A stretch of DNA of 64,000 bases from Lanius collurio (Eukaryota > Chordata > Aves > Passeriformes > Laniidae), in the NCBI GenBank assembly GCA_020086605.1, contig JACBWW010000020.1, positions 13,376,722 to 13,440,721 on the forward strand. Reading direction: 5' to 3'. The position numbers and the translations under genes are program-made. Positions 11,501 to 25,300 of this stretch are shown piece by piece. Within the stretch, counting starts at the first letter, position 1, and every line of letters begins with the position of its first letter. The notes below the pieces were generated by a model. That model was given only the letters and a program-made list of their open reading frames with translations. It had not been told where the DNA came from and did no database searches.

Positions 11501-14500
11501 ATACTTACTTTTTGCAGAAGCTTCAAAAGCATCTGTATGACTTGGGCCAGAGATAAAAATCACAAAAATGGAAAAAAATCCTAGGAGAACAGATGGAATA
11601 AAGCAAGCATATGTAAGTTAGTTAGGAATCAGACCTATTTGTCTTGCACTTTGACTGAATTCGATATAAAAAAGGAGTACCTTTGTTTAAGCTGTTGAAC
11701 TAGCACAAGACCTTGGAGCAACCAGTGGGAATAACATGGAGTGGAAGAAAGAAAGAGTAGAAGAGATCCTTTAAGTATTTCCAGAAACACTGTCTTCAGC
11801 TGGGTATAGATTTTCACATTGAATAACAAAGTGGCCTGTTCATTGTTGACTGCTGGCAGAAATGGAAGAATGCAAAAGGCTCCCAAACCATCTCCTTTGC
11901 TACTCCTGCACTTACTGAAAAAAATCTGCTAAAAGGCATTTCCTTTTTTATTGTCTGGTTTTTAGAGGGGGGACTCAAACACTGTCCAAAAAAGAAAAGC
12001 TTCTTGTTGTACAAATACAGCTAAAAAGTCAAATGAATTGGTCTCAGTTTTATTTCATTGGCTGCTTTTCCTCTTGTGCTTGCATTTAAATACTTATGTT
12101 TTCCTCTATTCAGGAAACCTCAAAGTGCAAATGAACAAATGTGGAAATAACCTTTGTTAAAAAGGTTGTTCTCTGAAATAATTGAATGGCTTTTCAGGTT
12201 TTTCTGGTATGGTTTTTCTGAAGTCACTTTGTTGAGGTGAATAACTTTCTATGTCTGCAACATGTCTATTATTTTGTAAACTTGGATTCTCATCATCAAG
12301 TTTTTGCTTAAGTGAAATATGGTTTATATCTTTTGACAGTTTTTAATGCTTTGGAGCAGTGGAATGAGGTTAGATGTAAAAGTGAGATGGGTATCTCCAT
12401 TTCTTGTGAAGATTATTTGAACCATCAACTTCTCATGTTAAGAATGTGCCAGAATAGTTGTTCCCAATTCTTTACTTAATTTAGATGTACATGTTCCATT
12501 TGGTTTTGGTGTTTTGTTGTGTGTTTGGGATTTTTTTTGTTGTTGTTGTTTTTGGGGGGGGGGTTTGGTGGTTTTATTGCTGTTTGTTTGGGATTTAAGT
12601 TTGTTTGGAAGCACAAGACTGGTGGGGAGTGAGCTGTAGGTTAATATGTACACTGGAATTAAGTCAGATTTTGAGTAGAACTAACATCTTTGGCATGTAC
12701 ACAATGGATTAGGAGTTGGCTGATGCTTTGATGAACGGAAGTGCTGTTCTTTAGTATCAGTAGAACACTACAAATAAGTGGTGTAAGTAACATAATCTTA
12801 TTTTGATGTACCAGGTTTTATTTGCCTAATTTTCCACATGACGGATTGAATCTAGTCTTGACCAGCATGGATACATAGACCTTTTCAAGATGGTTAAGAA
12901 CTGTGGTGAAGAACCAAGTGGAATGACAAGTGAGAAAATTTATTTCTAACTAATTCTGCTGCTATGTTATTTCTTTACCTGATGCAAGTCAGCTTTTTTA
13001 AATAGTAAATAATCTAAAAACTGAAATCAAGTAGGTATTCCTATACTTAGGAAAATTTACAGTTGAGCTCAGCTTGATGTGTTGGGTACTTATTTAAGAT
13101 GTTAGCTGTGCTTAATCTAGTCAAACCAATAAAATGTATTGCTCAGTGTTAAAACTTTGCTTAAAGTGAGCAAAATACAAATTTTGATTTGTATTCTGAT
13201 TATTCTTTTGTCAGGAGGATGCATCCACTTCTGCTGACATCCAGTTTGTATGTTAGAAAGTATGGTTTCCCTACAGAAGAATGCATTATAGTTTTTAACA
13301 GCAGATCTTTATTAAATGTGCCATCAGTGGTGGTTTTGGAAAGATGAGAAAGGACCCACTGTGGGGCAACTCAGTGAAGCTAAAAATGTAAGTTCTGTGC
13401 CATTGCTATTTTATATGGATTACAAATAGAGATTTTTTTTCCAGTCCCAGCATGTAAATATGAATGTACATGTGTTTGTTTGGGTTTTTTTTTAAATCGA
13501 GAAGATTCTCGTGGACATTACGTGATAAATATTTTATATAGTTTGAAATTAAGAAATTGTTCAAAAACCCTAAAAGCAAACTAAACTAAAAAGCTATCAC
13601 CACCACCAACCAACCAAAACCAAATCAATGTCTTTTATATGTATGGAGTTAACTACCTTAAAGTATTCAGGGAAATTTAAAAATGTACGTGGATCCAGCA
13701 GCTTTGTTCATATGATTTGACTCCTGCATTGTATCAAGGCTGGAGACTTCCTTTGTCCTTCAAAAATGAAGAGAAGTAATACTGATAAATTATTTGCCAT
13801 TTGAACTTTGTTACAGTTAAACCAGAAGTCTTATGCTGCTTAATGCTTTTAGTAAACATTCAGTATTGGTTAGAATACTTCTCTGGTCTGTTTGCTTAAA
13901 AAATAACGCCTTGTAATGACTGAAAAATTATATTCACTGCTGATGGTTTCCTAATACAATCTTTTTGATTTCAAGAGTTTAGTGAATACTTTTGGTATCT
14001 AACTCAATGAGAAAGTTGATAAGTATTCTTCTTCCACTGTTATGTGTGTTCTGCCTCCTCTTGAGTTCTACCGGCTTGCTTCTCTTCCTACACTTGTGAT
14101 GTCACGTGTAATAGGACTTGCAGTCAGAGCATGTTTTTCAGCAGCGTGTCCTTACAGGATTGATCATTATAAGAGAGCTGGATTCAAACATTCACAACAC
14201 TTGAAGTGTTCTGCTTAAAGTCTATTGCTGCACAGTAATGTCAGGGTGCATGAATAACTTTTTCCCTTGCAGGATCTTTCCTTTGTCACTGAACCTCTTT
14301 TACTGAGGACCAATCACAGTTTTTAGTACTGTCAATGTTGTTTAAGTTAGGACAGCCTTTTCTGCTGGCTAGAGAATGAATCAATTAGATACAGAAGTTT
14401 GAAAAACAAGACTTGCTGTAACTTTTTTTTTTGATTGTGGGATGATACTGCATGACAGTAAAGAATGGTGTAAGGATGGCTAATGGGATGATACTGCATG

Positions 14501-16049
14501 ACAGTAAAGAATGGTGTAAGGATGGCTAATCAGAGAAGTGAACCAAGAAAAGTATGATGAAAAAACCAGCTGCAATTGTCAGTCTGCATTTTCCACTATG
14601 TTTTCTCCTTTATTTTTGGAAGTCTGCTTCTTCCTTTTCCTGTGTATTGTTTTCCCTGTCATGTATTTCAGACTTCCTTGACCATTGTTTCAGACATCTG
14701 TCTCGTTTGTCTGTCTAAAGTCCATATACATATGATAGAAACTCCTGGGATCCTAGAGTTGTCTGGTTTGCTTTCATAAATTCCTATAACTTGAGAACAT
14801 AACAGTCCACATTCTGCTAAATGTTTCATCTCTTGCTGGAAGAGATTGATAGAGGATAATGGAGAAGTGCTGTTTGAATCTGGCACTAATCTGGCATTGT
14901 CGTTTGTGTGCCAGTAATCCAGGGAAGGACTAAGTGAAAATGGAAATGGTCATTGATCTATCTGCACACGTTGAATTGATCATCACTGGCAAAATACCTA
15001 TTTTATATAAAAACATATATTTAATGGCCTACTCACTAACTGTTATTGGTAAATAATGACTTTTTGCTATAATTAACTCCAGATTTTTGAGCCTTACTAA
15101 GGTTTTCTAGTCTTCTGAATAATTATTTGTAAGAAATATAATTTGGTTTATTACGATCGTCACTAGAACTCAACAGAGCCTTGATACTGATATAAAGAAA
15201 AAAAAGGAGATCATGCCCTACTCGATGCTTGTGTTTCAATTAATAATTGCTTTCCTTTTCTATACAAGATTAATGCAGTAATTGCAGTTATTTAAGTAGC
15301 ATAATGTTTTAACTCAATGTTTTCAAAGGCTTCATACACTTCTGGACAGAAGCCTCTTCTTGCTTTATGGTTTATACAGTTGTAAAATGTTTTTAACAAT
15401 TAAAAAAAACTCCACACAGGCTGAGGCACTTCTGGATGTCAGTTGGTTCTATCCAGCAATCAAATCAAGCAGGAGTGCCTGAAGTAGGTTACCCAAGCAC
15501 TGAAACAGCCCGGTTCAAGCAGGGCAGTTTGGTCAGGTTTTGAGAATATGTGGGGTTGCAGACTCCACAGCCTCTCTGCCAGTGTTTGAACACTGAAGAA
15601 CTCCTGTTTTTACTTAAAATATTGTGGATGGGGGGAGAAGTCATGAAAGACTTTTGGAAGATTTGGCAACTGTTAATGTCTTCCAGTACTTTTGTAAGAG
15701 GAGTAGTTTCTGAATGTTAACAGAATGTAAATGTTCCATAATGTTAACTGGTCATCAGTAACAGAGGAATATTTGTGAACTGGCTGCCTGGCATTGAAAA
15801 CTTTACTTTTCTAGATTTCTCTTTTAAGCTACATTTTATTTGTTCTCTTTTCCAGATGCAAATTCAGTGTCTAGTTAACTGGAAAGTAAGGCTGCTCTAG
15901 CTGTCAACCATTTGAAAAGAAGAAAGACATCTAGAAAATGCTTTCCTGTGTGCTTATGTATTTTTTAAATCTTATAGGTATCTAAATAGAAGACATAGAA
16001 ACGTGATTATGTATTTTATTAAAATTTTGGTTTTTTTTTTTTATTCCAG
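8551..16049 (+). other. N4BP2: N4BP2 intron 1
   Basis: This is the largest intron, between the CpG-island donor and the acceptor ttattccag at 16041-16049. The 5' kilobase is still GC-rich. The rest is AT-rich and noncoding, with A- and CAAA-rich tracts near 10.82-10.93 kb, a T/G-rich simple stretch with a run of ten G at 12554-12563, and a perfect 46-bp tandem duplication at 14439-14530. A minor alternative acceptor/donor pair at 15855/15885 could mark a tiny noncoding exon, but nothing else supports it. Confidence 0.65.
14439..14530. repeat. Perfect 46-bp tandem duplication
   Basis: Two head-to-tail 46-base units (14439-14484 and 14485-14530), each beginning gggatgatactgcatgacag, are identical at every position. 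Exact identity suggests a recent duplication or a short variable tandem repeat. Confidence 0.97.
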
Positions 16050-16171
16050 GTCTGCTATTTCTGTTTGGTCTATCCTAGTTAGGAGAGCTTTTTTTGTGAT
16101 TTTTAAACTTGGTGCTGTCAGCCCCATGTGAACAAACCAGAACAAAAGCCTACTGGATATTAGAAAACAAA
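16050..16171 (+). other. N4BP2: N4BP2 exon 2, 5' UTR part
   Basis: This lies between the acceptor at 16049 and the ATG at 16172. It contains an AUG immediately followed by a stop (16126-16131). The main ATG has A at -3 and C at +4, an adequate context. Confidence 0.75.
16126..16131 (+). promoter_or_regulatory. N4BP2: Minimal upstream ORF (AUG-stop)
   Basis: ATG TGA sits 40 bases before the main start codon, in a different frame. AUG-stop elements are known in other genes to hold ribosomes at the start site and lower downstream initiation. Its own context is weak (C at -3, T at +4), so many scanning ribosomes would pass it. Confidence 0.6.
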
Positions 16172-16391
16172 ATGCCACGGAAAAGGAAAACTGGTGGGAG
16201 TCCTTCTCAGAAAAATGGCAATTCTGACAGAACTTCTGCTGTTGCTGTATCCCAAGGGGACCCAAGCCACTCAGTGGCACAAGCAGGGCATTATGTCAAT
16301 AAGGAAGAACTCTTCAACAGCATGTCAGAGATGTTTTCTGACCTAGATCCTAGCGTGGTTTATATGGTTTTGTCTGAATGTGATTTTAAAG
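16172..16391 (+). CDS. N4BP2: N4BP2 exon 2, coding part (residues 1-73)
   Basis: It encodes a basic N-terminus (MPRKRK), a Ser-rich linker and the first half of the CUE domain (EELFNSMSEMFSDLDPSVVY region). The donor is g/gtaaat at 16392, phase 1. The frame joins exon 3 to give DFKVENAMDHLLELS, the expected CUE second half. Confidence 0.95.
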
Positions 16392-19300
16392 GTAAATAAT
16401 GTACAGCTGACAGTAAGTTTTGTTGCATGTGCAGATAGTTCTTAACTAGTGTAACTCCAGGAAAGTTGGTGTGGGTGTTGCAAGTATCTTTGTGAGTTTA
16501 ATGAGTAGGTGAGTAATAACATTTTGCAATTTTACAACTATGTAAGATTCTCCAAGTTTAACAATGTTTCTGTGAGGCTGCTAAGTGGAGAAGTGTGCTC
16601 CATATATGGAGGTACTGTTTAGAGTGAATTGTTCTGTGACACAGAGCAGGCAATGGTGGAGTTGTGAAGAGAATCTGGTTTTTCCAATTAGTTTCTGTGC
16701 CGTATCTTCAAGATGCTTAAGCTGTTTCTGCAGGATGGTATTTTATGTTCTAGATCACAATTTTTTGATGGTATGCTGTATGTGGTCCTGGCAGCATTTG
16801 CTTTTCCTTAAATATTTGAACTGAGCTTTTGTTTCACTTTCATTTTGCATTGTCATCTTGTCGTGTCCACTGAGGATTAGTTTCTGCAGGATAAATTCTG
16901 TTTGCTGTATTTGCTCTGCAGCTTTGCTTGAACTGTGTTTCTTTCTCTGCCTTCTGCTAACCTACATACCCACCTCTCCTGGCAGACTATTTTCATATTT
17001 ATGCCCAGTCCCTCCCATTCTTTTGTGGTTTTAAAATTCTTCTATATGCAAGTTCACTTACTTATGATGAAAGTACTATATGAGGTACTGGATAGCAGTG
17101 ACTGAGGAGTTACTTATCAGGGAAATAAGCCATATATGGAGCATTTTAACCAATCTGTATTCATATGATCAGATGTGATTAACTGAGATTATTGTAAGGA
17201 TATTTGCAAAGAAGGCAGATTTTGGCATTTTTTTATATGTATGAGAGCTAGGTAACCATTAAAAGGATTCTTTTTATTGCCTAAATTGTACAGAGTTTAT
17301 AGCTTAGTAACAAATGTGGGAGTGCTGTTATGATTGTTGCTCATTTTAAAATTAAACTTGATGGAATTAATGATTCATGCTTCAAACTCTTAATAAGATT
17401 CACTTTTATCATAATAACAGTTTTCTCTAAAGCTTATTGGAGAATTCAGTAAACATGTAGAGTTCATAGTCTTGTACTGTTAACAGTAGTTTAAAAATGG
17501 AAAAGTTAGCATATTTGAGTGCTAATATATTGTTTTCATACAGTAGAGAAGCTGGAAGGATGACAAAGATTTTGTTTAATGAGTGCAGATAGAGTCATAC
17601 TTAAATGAACTTTTTGCTACACTGTCTTTCAGGAAAAGAAGCTTAGCTTTAGGGCTCAGATGATGTCTGTGCCAGCTTTTCATGTTGTTCAAGTTGATCC
17701 CTGGCACCCTATGTTCCATTTAGTGTCTTTACAAAGAATTGATACAGATACTAGATTTTTCAGGCTGCATTAGATAGGACATTTTTAAGTGGGCCATAGT
17801 GAACATACTTTGCATACTTCTATCTCTTTCATCCTTCGTAGAGTTTTTAGTTCATTTTACACTATTTCACCTATATGAGATAGATTAGAAATAAGTATCC
17901 ATTTAAACATGCAGTTCTGATATTTTTTTCTGGTTAAAATTAGTAATTTTTAGACAGTATTTCCTTTGTAATTTTTAAGTTTATTAGGTTGTTATTTTTC
18001 AATATGTCTGTATTGAGTTCTGCCTTTACTTCTAATGAGAAATGGATCAAGAGAGTTTCAGAAGTTATGTTTAGAGATGAAATTGGTGAACTGTCTTTTG
18101 GTTGTTTCTTTAGTTGCAATAAATGCTTTTCAAGTAAAAAAATTGCATGTGCATCATTAGTTGACCATGCTGTATTCTGTTTATCTTACCCAACAGTAGA
18201 AAATGCTATGGATCATCTTCTAGAGCTGTCCACCCATGCCAAGGGAGTTGCATCTTCAAAAACCTTGGGTTTTGATTTAGCAGCATCATCATTACCTCTT
18301 GTTAATCAGCAAAGATCTGTTGCAAATGAAAGAATTGGGGAAAGTACTGCAGCACACAGTAATTCTGGAGCAGCAGTGGAAGCGGTTCTGTCACCTGGTG
18401 TGCAGCTGACTGAAGAACTGAATTCCTTAATAGAAACTGCCTTTCAGAGTTACAGTTTGAGCAATGAATTGCCTAATTCTGTAAATGACCAAATAGTACA
18501 TGAGCACCCTGTGGAACATGATGGTTTTACCGAATTTCCTGAGTGGGAAGAATCTGATTCGATTTGCAATGTCCTTCTTTTTCCACAGCAAGCAGAGACA
18601 AATAATGATGTCTTAGAAAACTACTGCTGTTCCCAGCCACCAGTGAGTCAGCTGAGCATGCAGACAAGCTCACCATCTGCATCAGACACTTTTGCACAGA
18701 TACTGGAAGATTCTGATTTGTTGGAAATACATGTTCAACATGATGTAGCTTCAGAAGTATATAAACAATCAAATGGAGAAATATCATGTGAAAATTCTGA
18801 TCAGACACAAGATACTGTTTTAGATCAAAGTATTGTAACTGCTGCTTCTAGTGGGTCCTCCCAAAGACATATGGAACTTGGAGTAGCTGTTACTGGAGAT
18901 CCTAATTCAGGGTGTCTGGAACAACACGAAGATGCAGTGACTGCCTTTAGCAGCTGCCAGACTGCTTCTCTTCCAGAGGCATATATCTCTCCTGAAACAC
19001 CCAGTTTCGAAACACAAAAGCCTGCAGATACTCAGCAAACTCAGCAGGGTTATAACTTAAATTTTTCTGCACCATCAGGTCAATCTCAGCAACACTGGAA
19101 TCTCATGGCTCCTGTGTTTTATCCATCCAGTGGAAGTCACAGCTTTGTAATTCCTGTGGCTGCCAGTCCAGGGCAGTGGAGACCTGTTTCTGACTCTAGA
19201 ACTTCGGAAAAAGGACTTTTTCTTTCCTCCCCAGTGGTTTCAAATGCCTGGGATGGCAACCCTTCTCTGAAGGTATGGGGAAATCAAGATAGAAACTCAA

Positions 19301-22300
19301 AATTGAACCTCTCGCAAGCACAGCAACCACGTGTTTGTCACATGATGAGAAAAAAGATGCATCTTATAGGTCAAGTACTTGTTCTTCTCAGAGGTGTTCC
19401 AGGATCAGGAAAATCATATTTGGCAAGGTAGAACATTTATATTGTGAGCTTCTAAAAAATTGCTTAATCGTGTATAGGATTTAGCACAAGCAGAGACAAT
19501 TTTCTGACACTTGTAAATAGTTACCGTATACCCAAATTGCCAGGTACACAGTACATGCAGTGTAATGAGTAATAATAATTGCTGAGAGCAGAGTTGCTTG
19601 CAGGTCCTTTACCTCTAGTGGAAATTGAAATAGGAGTGATGAGCTTTAACTTCTATCACTGAATGATGGAGTTTGTCAGCAGAGCATCATTGCTAGTGTT
19701 AGGTCTGCTGTATTCTTTCAGTCCCAGTTTATTTTGACTGTTTCCTCTGAATAACATTAATGGAAATATGCCAGCTCTTTGCAGGCAGAAATTCCTCTTT
19801 CACTGTGCATCTTCTTTTGTATATCTGAAGCGTCTTGGGGGGAATTCTTGGTTTCTTTCCTTACTCTCTAAAGTCTAGATTGAACTTTGACTCCTTTGAC
19901 TGACACCTGAAACATTTGATGCGATTAAAGCAGGGTATTTGTCAGTGAGAAAGTATGTCACTACATGTAGATGGAAAAATACCTCCCTTATGGTTTTGAA
20001 ATGACAGACTTGTAGGGAAACTATATCAAGTCTCTCCCCTAGATAATCTTCAGCCTTTGGAAAAAAAGCAGGGAAATTATTATAGATCATATTTACTTGG
20101 AGGTTGATTTTTATTTTCTTCTCTTACCTAAATTTGCTGCTTCCATTCCAAATAGTTTTGGTTTTGTGCAAGAGACTAAAAAAAATGTATGTATGGTAGT
20201 AGATATTGGAGCCTAGGAAGAGAAGGGGAAAAATCTGTTTATTTCTTGATCTTTCACAGGAATTTGCTTGAGGATAACCCAGGTGGAGTCATTCTTAGTA
20301 CTGATGATTACTTTTACAAACACGGAAATTACCTTTATGATCCGGATTGCTTAGGGGAAGCACATGACTGGAACAGGAAACGAGGTGAGATACAAATAAT
20401 GTACAGTTCAGTGCTTGTGTGTTGTTTAAAAATCTGCCTGTCTTGTAATGCCTGTGTTACGTGACAAGCATTTATGCCATCACAGAAGTAGTTTTTAATA
20501 TGTGTGGAAAAAGAATATGAGCATAAACTCAGAAGTTCATTGTGTGTTTTGCAGTTAGAAATGTCAGTGGTTTTGTCAAGAGTATGTTTTGTCCTCAGAT
20601 TTTATCATGGTATGTATTTTGGGTAGTGACCCATTTCTGGAGTGGTTACCTACACCATCTCCCAGAAATACTACTTCTGAGATGATCCATAATATGCATA
20701 TGCAGTAAACAGATAATACTCAGATATCTTCCTGCTCTTCATTATCTTTTCTTTCTCTTGTGTTCTAAATTGTTGTCAAATTTAAACAAAATGCAAGATG
20801 GAATAAATGATTTTTTCCTCTTTTCATTATCGGGTGGGGTTTTTTTTGACAGTGACTTGTGCTAAACTCGACGTAGAACAAGTCTTTTTAAGCTTTTACT
20901 TGCTAAATTTGAACCATGATCCCTTTTCTGCTGCCAAATTTCTACCAGTGGAGAAATGAATTAATAAATGTGGGATTCAACAAGAACTGTGATTGTTCAG
21001 ACACATTGTAACATGGCTACAAAAACATGGTGCTGTGTCTCAAAGCTAGTGATTCTATACATTTCATTACTGTGTATTTAAATTACAATAATTGTTTTGG
21101 TTTTTCATATTTTATACAGTTTACAGAGTGGACTAATCTTAAGACTGTTATAAAGCCAAGAATTTTGTATGCAACAAAGAAGTCCACTTTAAGGTGATCA
21201 TGTAGTTTTTTAGTTTAATTTACTGATTGATTAGTCATCTCGGTGCATTTTACATCTGCATTTTCATTCCTTTATTATCATACATATATTAATTCAAAAG
21301 CTAATGCCATATCTCAGTAGCTTTACATGTGAGGGGGGGATTTCTGAAATAGAGGGCCTTGAAACAGATGAAGCTATGGCAAGAGTTCTTCACACAGTGG
21401 TTAATCATTATGGATTATCTATGTAAAAATATAACTAATTCAGAGAATGAGTATTAATATTATGTTCACCCTATTATAATGAAATTAATTGTATCACATT
21501 GTTTTGTACATGTGTGTTTTTCAGCCAAAGAAGCATTTGAAATGAGAATCTCTCCTATAATAATAGACAACACAAATATACAAGCATGGGAGATGAAGCC
21601 TTATGTTACTTTGGTTAGTATTGCAGTTTGAGCAGTGTGAAGAGATTATTGGCTGGCATGGCAACAATGTATGTTTTAAAATGGGAGTGTCTTTTTTTTC
21701 AGTATAGCTGCTATTTCAGGATAAGTCTGGAGTAAAAAAAAAAGCATTGCACGGAATCATGTTACCCAGTGTCATGTTGTGTGGGTATCTAAGCATTAAC
21801 CTGGCCTAGTTACCAAAAGCCAAAGTCAAGTGCTTTGTTTTTTGGGGCCAAAAGTAAATACTGTTGAGGAAACTGAATTTTGTTCCTATTTTATATGATC
21901 AGTTAAATTAGAAACTATTTTAGAAATCTAATCAACACTAATGAATGAGTGATGTGTGATGTTCTGCAAAATGCAAAAACTCAGTTTCATCCTAAATATG
22001 ACATAGAGGCCTATACCAGTTGGAGGCTAGAGTTACCAAATATTGCTAGCTTGCTTGAAGTTCTGCAGATTTACTTAATACTTTTTGTTGAAGTGATCAC
22101 ACCTTTTCACTTAATAGTTTCTAAATGGGCATCAGCACTTTCAGAGTCTAGAGCATATTTTGCTATTGATCATTGGCCATATTGGTTGGTAGTTAAAGCA
22201 GCATTATTTCATGAAATTGTTTCTGATTAACTGAAATAATATATTGGAAAAAGTATTATAATGTAGATCTGGGACTTCTCCTTGCCTGTTACAGAAACAC

Positions 22301-25300
22301 AGCAGAGAGTGTAGTACATATTTGACAGCTTTTGAGCAGATACTCTACAGAGAAGACACATCATGGCACACACACTTAATTTTACAGTAAGAGATACATA
22401 TACATGTTTTTAAAAAATCTCAGTTTGTATAAACTAAATTGCAACACTAAACAAAAGTGTTATTCCAAATGTTTAATAGGTATCAAAAATATAAAAAACA
22501 GCTTTGAAGAAGCAAGCTATGCATATTATGTGCTTTGTCACAGAAGTAAGAAATGGGTGATGTGGTTTGTTCTCTTTCATATCTCTTTTATTCAGGCTCA
22601 GCAGTTCAAATACAAAGTAATGTTCCGAGAACCAGACACATGGTGGAAGTTCAAACCAAAAGAACTTGAAAGGTAAGAATGTAAATGAAAATAATATATT
22701 AGACAGTATAAGCTATGATTTAAAAAAAGGTATCACTTAATACAATGGCTAGTGAAGTAGCAAGATATCTGTCAAAATTTTTGTGATAATAAGTAGCTTT
22801 TTAGTTTGGTTTTTTAAATTATATTGTGTGGACTTCTGTATGTATTACAAGATCTTTTGTCATTTTAGTTACATGCAAAAGGTACTGTTAGCAATAGACT
22901 TTGTGATGTTTTCATTATTAGAGTTCTTTGCATTTAAGGTATAGTGACTGCTCCTTTGGGTTCCTGAGGTTGCAAAAATTATGTCGGGCTGGGGCTGTTT
23001 TTGCATCCTGGTCTGTTGCTTTAGTTGAAGTGTTTCTCCTGTCACTGAATTTAGGGCAATCAGCACCTCTTGGCATGAGAGAGACAAACCTCTGTGCATC
23101 ATCATTGTTGCTTAGCTCGTCTTTAGCAGGACCTTTTATTACTTAGCGCTGAAATAGGCAAGGTATAAACTCGTATAAGTGAATAATAAAACACAGGAAA
23201 ATAGAATGAGAAAGTTGGCTAGATGCCAGGTTCAAATGTTATGATCACTGTCCAAAGTGAAGGTTTATGTCCCTCTGGGGAGGGACTGCAGCTATTTAAT
23301 GTCCTTTTTATGATGTGGATGCTGGGACAGAGTGCACTCGTATCAGATTTGCATGTGATACAGAACTGAGCAAGAGTAGTTTATTCAGCCTTAAGAAGAG
23401 ATAATTGAAGAGGAATGATACTGTTGTTTTCATCTACCTTTTGAAAGGTTATAGAGAAGATTAAAAATAATTGTGCAGGGATGGGACAAAACAAACATCA
23501 TCAAGTTGGAACTTTTGACTGCATAAAAGAAAAAACCCCAGCATTTACTTTGAAGGTGATTAGGTACTGAAAGAGTTTCCCCTGGGACTTTGTAGACTTT
23601 CAGTCATTTTGGATATTCAGAATTGGACATAACAAAGCTCTGGGCGACCTGATCTGGCTGTACTTCGTCTTAGTAGGAGACTGAACTATGTGACTTCCAG
23701 AGGTCCCTTTCAACAGAAGTTATTTTGTGATTTTATAGTATCTGTTATCTGGATTTGCATGTTTAGTTTAAGGTTGGCTGCTTTTTAAGTGAGGTAAGGT
23801 AGATTATTTTCCTTCTTAAAATAAAAGTTAAACCTTTTTTTCTGTATTTTCAATTTCTCTTTCACCATACTTGGCAGGATTCACTTGTTCTAGGTGGAAC
23901 TACAGCAGAACTCAGTGTTAGTTGGTACTTAAGAGAGTTAGTGAAAATTTCTGGCTAAAGGGCATCGGCAATAATAGGTAAATAGGTTTTCTTCAAGGCT
24001 CAACGAATTCCTAGTTTAGCAAAACCAAAGAAAGAAGACTGAATTCAGAAGCCTTCTGTACCCAGTTAAATATCCTGTGTCAGTGTCAGGATCTGATACA
24101 GTGTGTTTTCTGAAACTTACTTGGAGAAGATGCATTAAGTACACTTTTAGACTTTAGTATTATGCAAAACATTCAACTGCAGTACAGGGAGACCAGATGG
24201 GGTGGAGAAGTGGAGCAGCAATTTGTCTGATATATCCTGTTTGGAACTCCTTAGTGCACTGATTCAGAAAGAGTTGCTGTTTCTGAGCTTTTCTTCTGGC
24301 TTCCTGAATTCTTTGGTTAGTCTTGCTATAAATGTATTAAATTATTATTAAATTACTCTCTTCTGTCATTGTTAGACACAAAACTGAGATGTCTCTTCCT
24401 CTTTTTTTTTTTTAATTTGGTTTTCAATTCATAGGAGAAACATTCATGGTGTATCTAAAGAAAAGATCAAAAGAATGTTGGAACGATATGAACGCTGCCT
24501 TACTGTTAGAACAATATTGGATTCTTCAGTTCCAGACAAATCAGAAGCTGCTGGTTGGAGTGAAGATCCTTGTCAGGAGGAAAGCCAGAGGTTAGATTCT
24601 TTCACTAGCTTTGTAGCATCAAATAAAAGGCTAAAAATTTTGCCTTTTAGCTGCTTAGCAACAAAACCTGGGTAATAGTGTCAGATGGTGAATGCATTAA
24701 AAAAGATAGTTGGGTAACAAAAAGATCCCTACATAGTTTTGTTAATTTTTAAGAATTTCAGGGTTTTCAGAAATGAGCAGTCAAGGGATCTAGTCAACTT
24801 TCCAATGCTTTTGAAAGCCCCCCATTATAGCTGTGTTACTTTTCAAGAAGCCAATCTTGACTTACTTTGTGTTATCTTAGAAATGGATATGTGTTCTGGA
24901 TACAAAGCACTTAAAATCTGTAAGTGGCTTTTTAAAAGAATGTAGTCCCAAATAAAAGCAAATTACTGTTTCCAAATTTGTATGTTGATACTAGATTAAA
25001 TCTTTGTGATAGAAGGTGGATTCTTTGTGCAGCAGTAACAGGTTACCTACTTGCTCTTCAGTAGATTCAATTTAAACTTGTCTAGGTTTCCATTGGTTGT
25101 ATCCACAAGTGTTGTGTAGTGGCCAGTCTGGATTGTGCTGTGTATTGTAATGCAGTGTTGTGGCTCAGGAATGGTACTCCCCAGTTCAGTGCTCCCACTG
25201 AGACTCTCCCAAGCCACGTGCTGCTCGTTCGCTCCCCCTTCCTCTTCCCATTCCTGCTTCAGCAATGACGTGAGGAGATATAGAATAACCTCCATGTTCT

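Noticed and set aside
15855..15885. Possible 29-bp noncoding exon in intron 1 (acceptor tccag, donor gtaagg)
   Set aside because: Short consensus-like pairs are common by chance; nothing else supports it.
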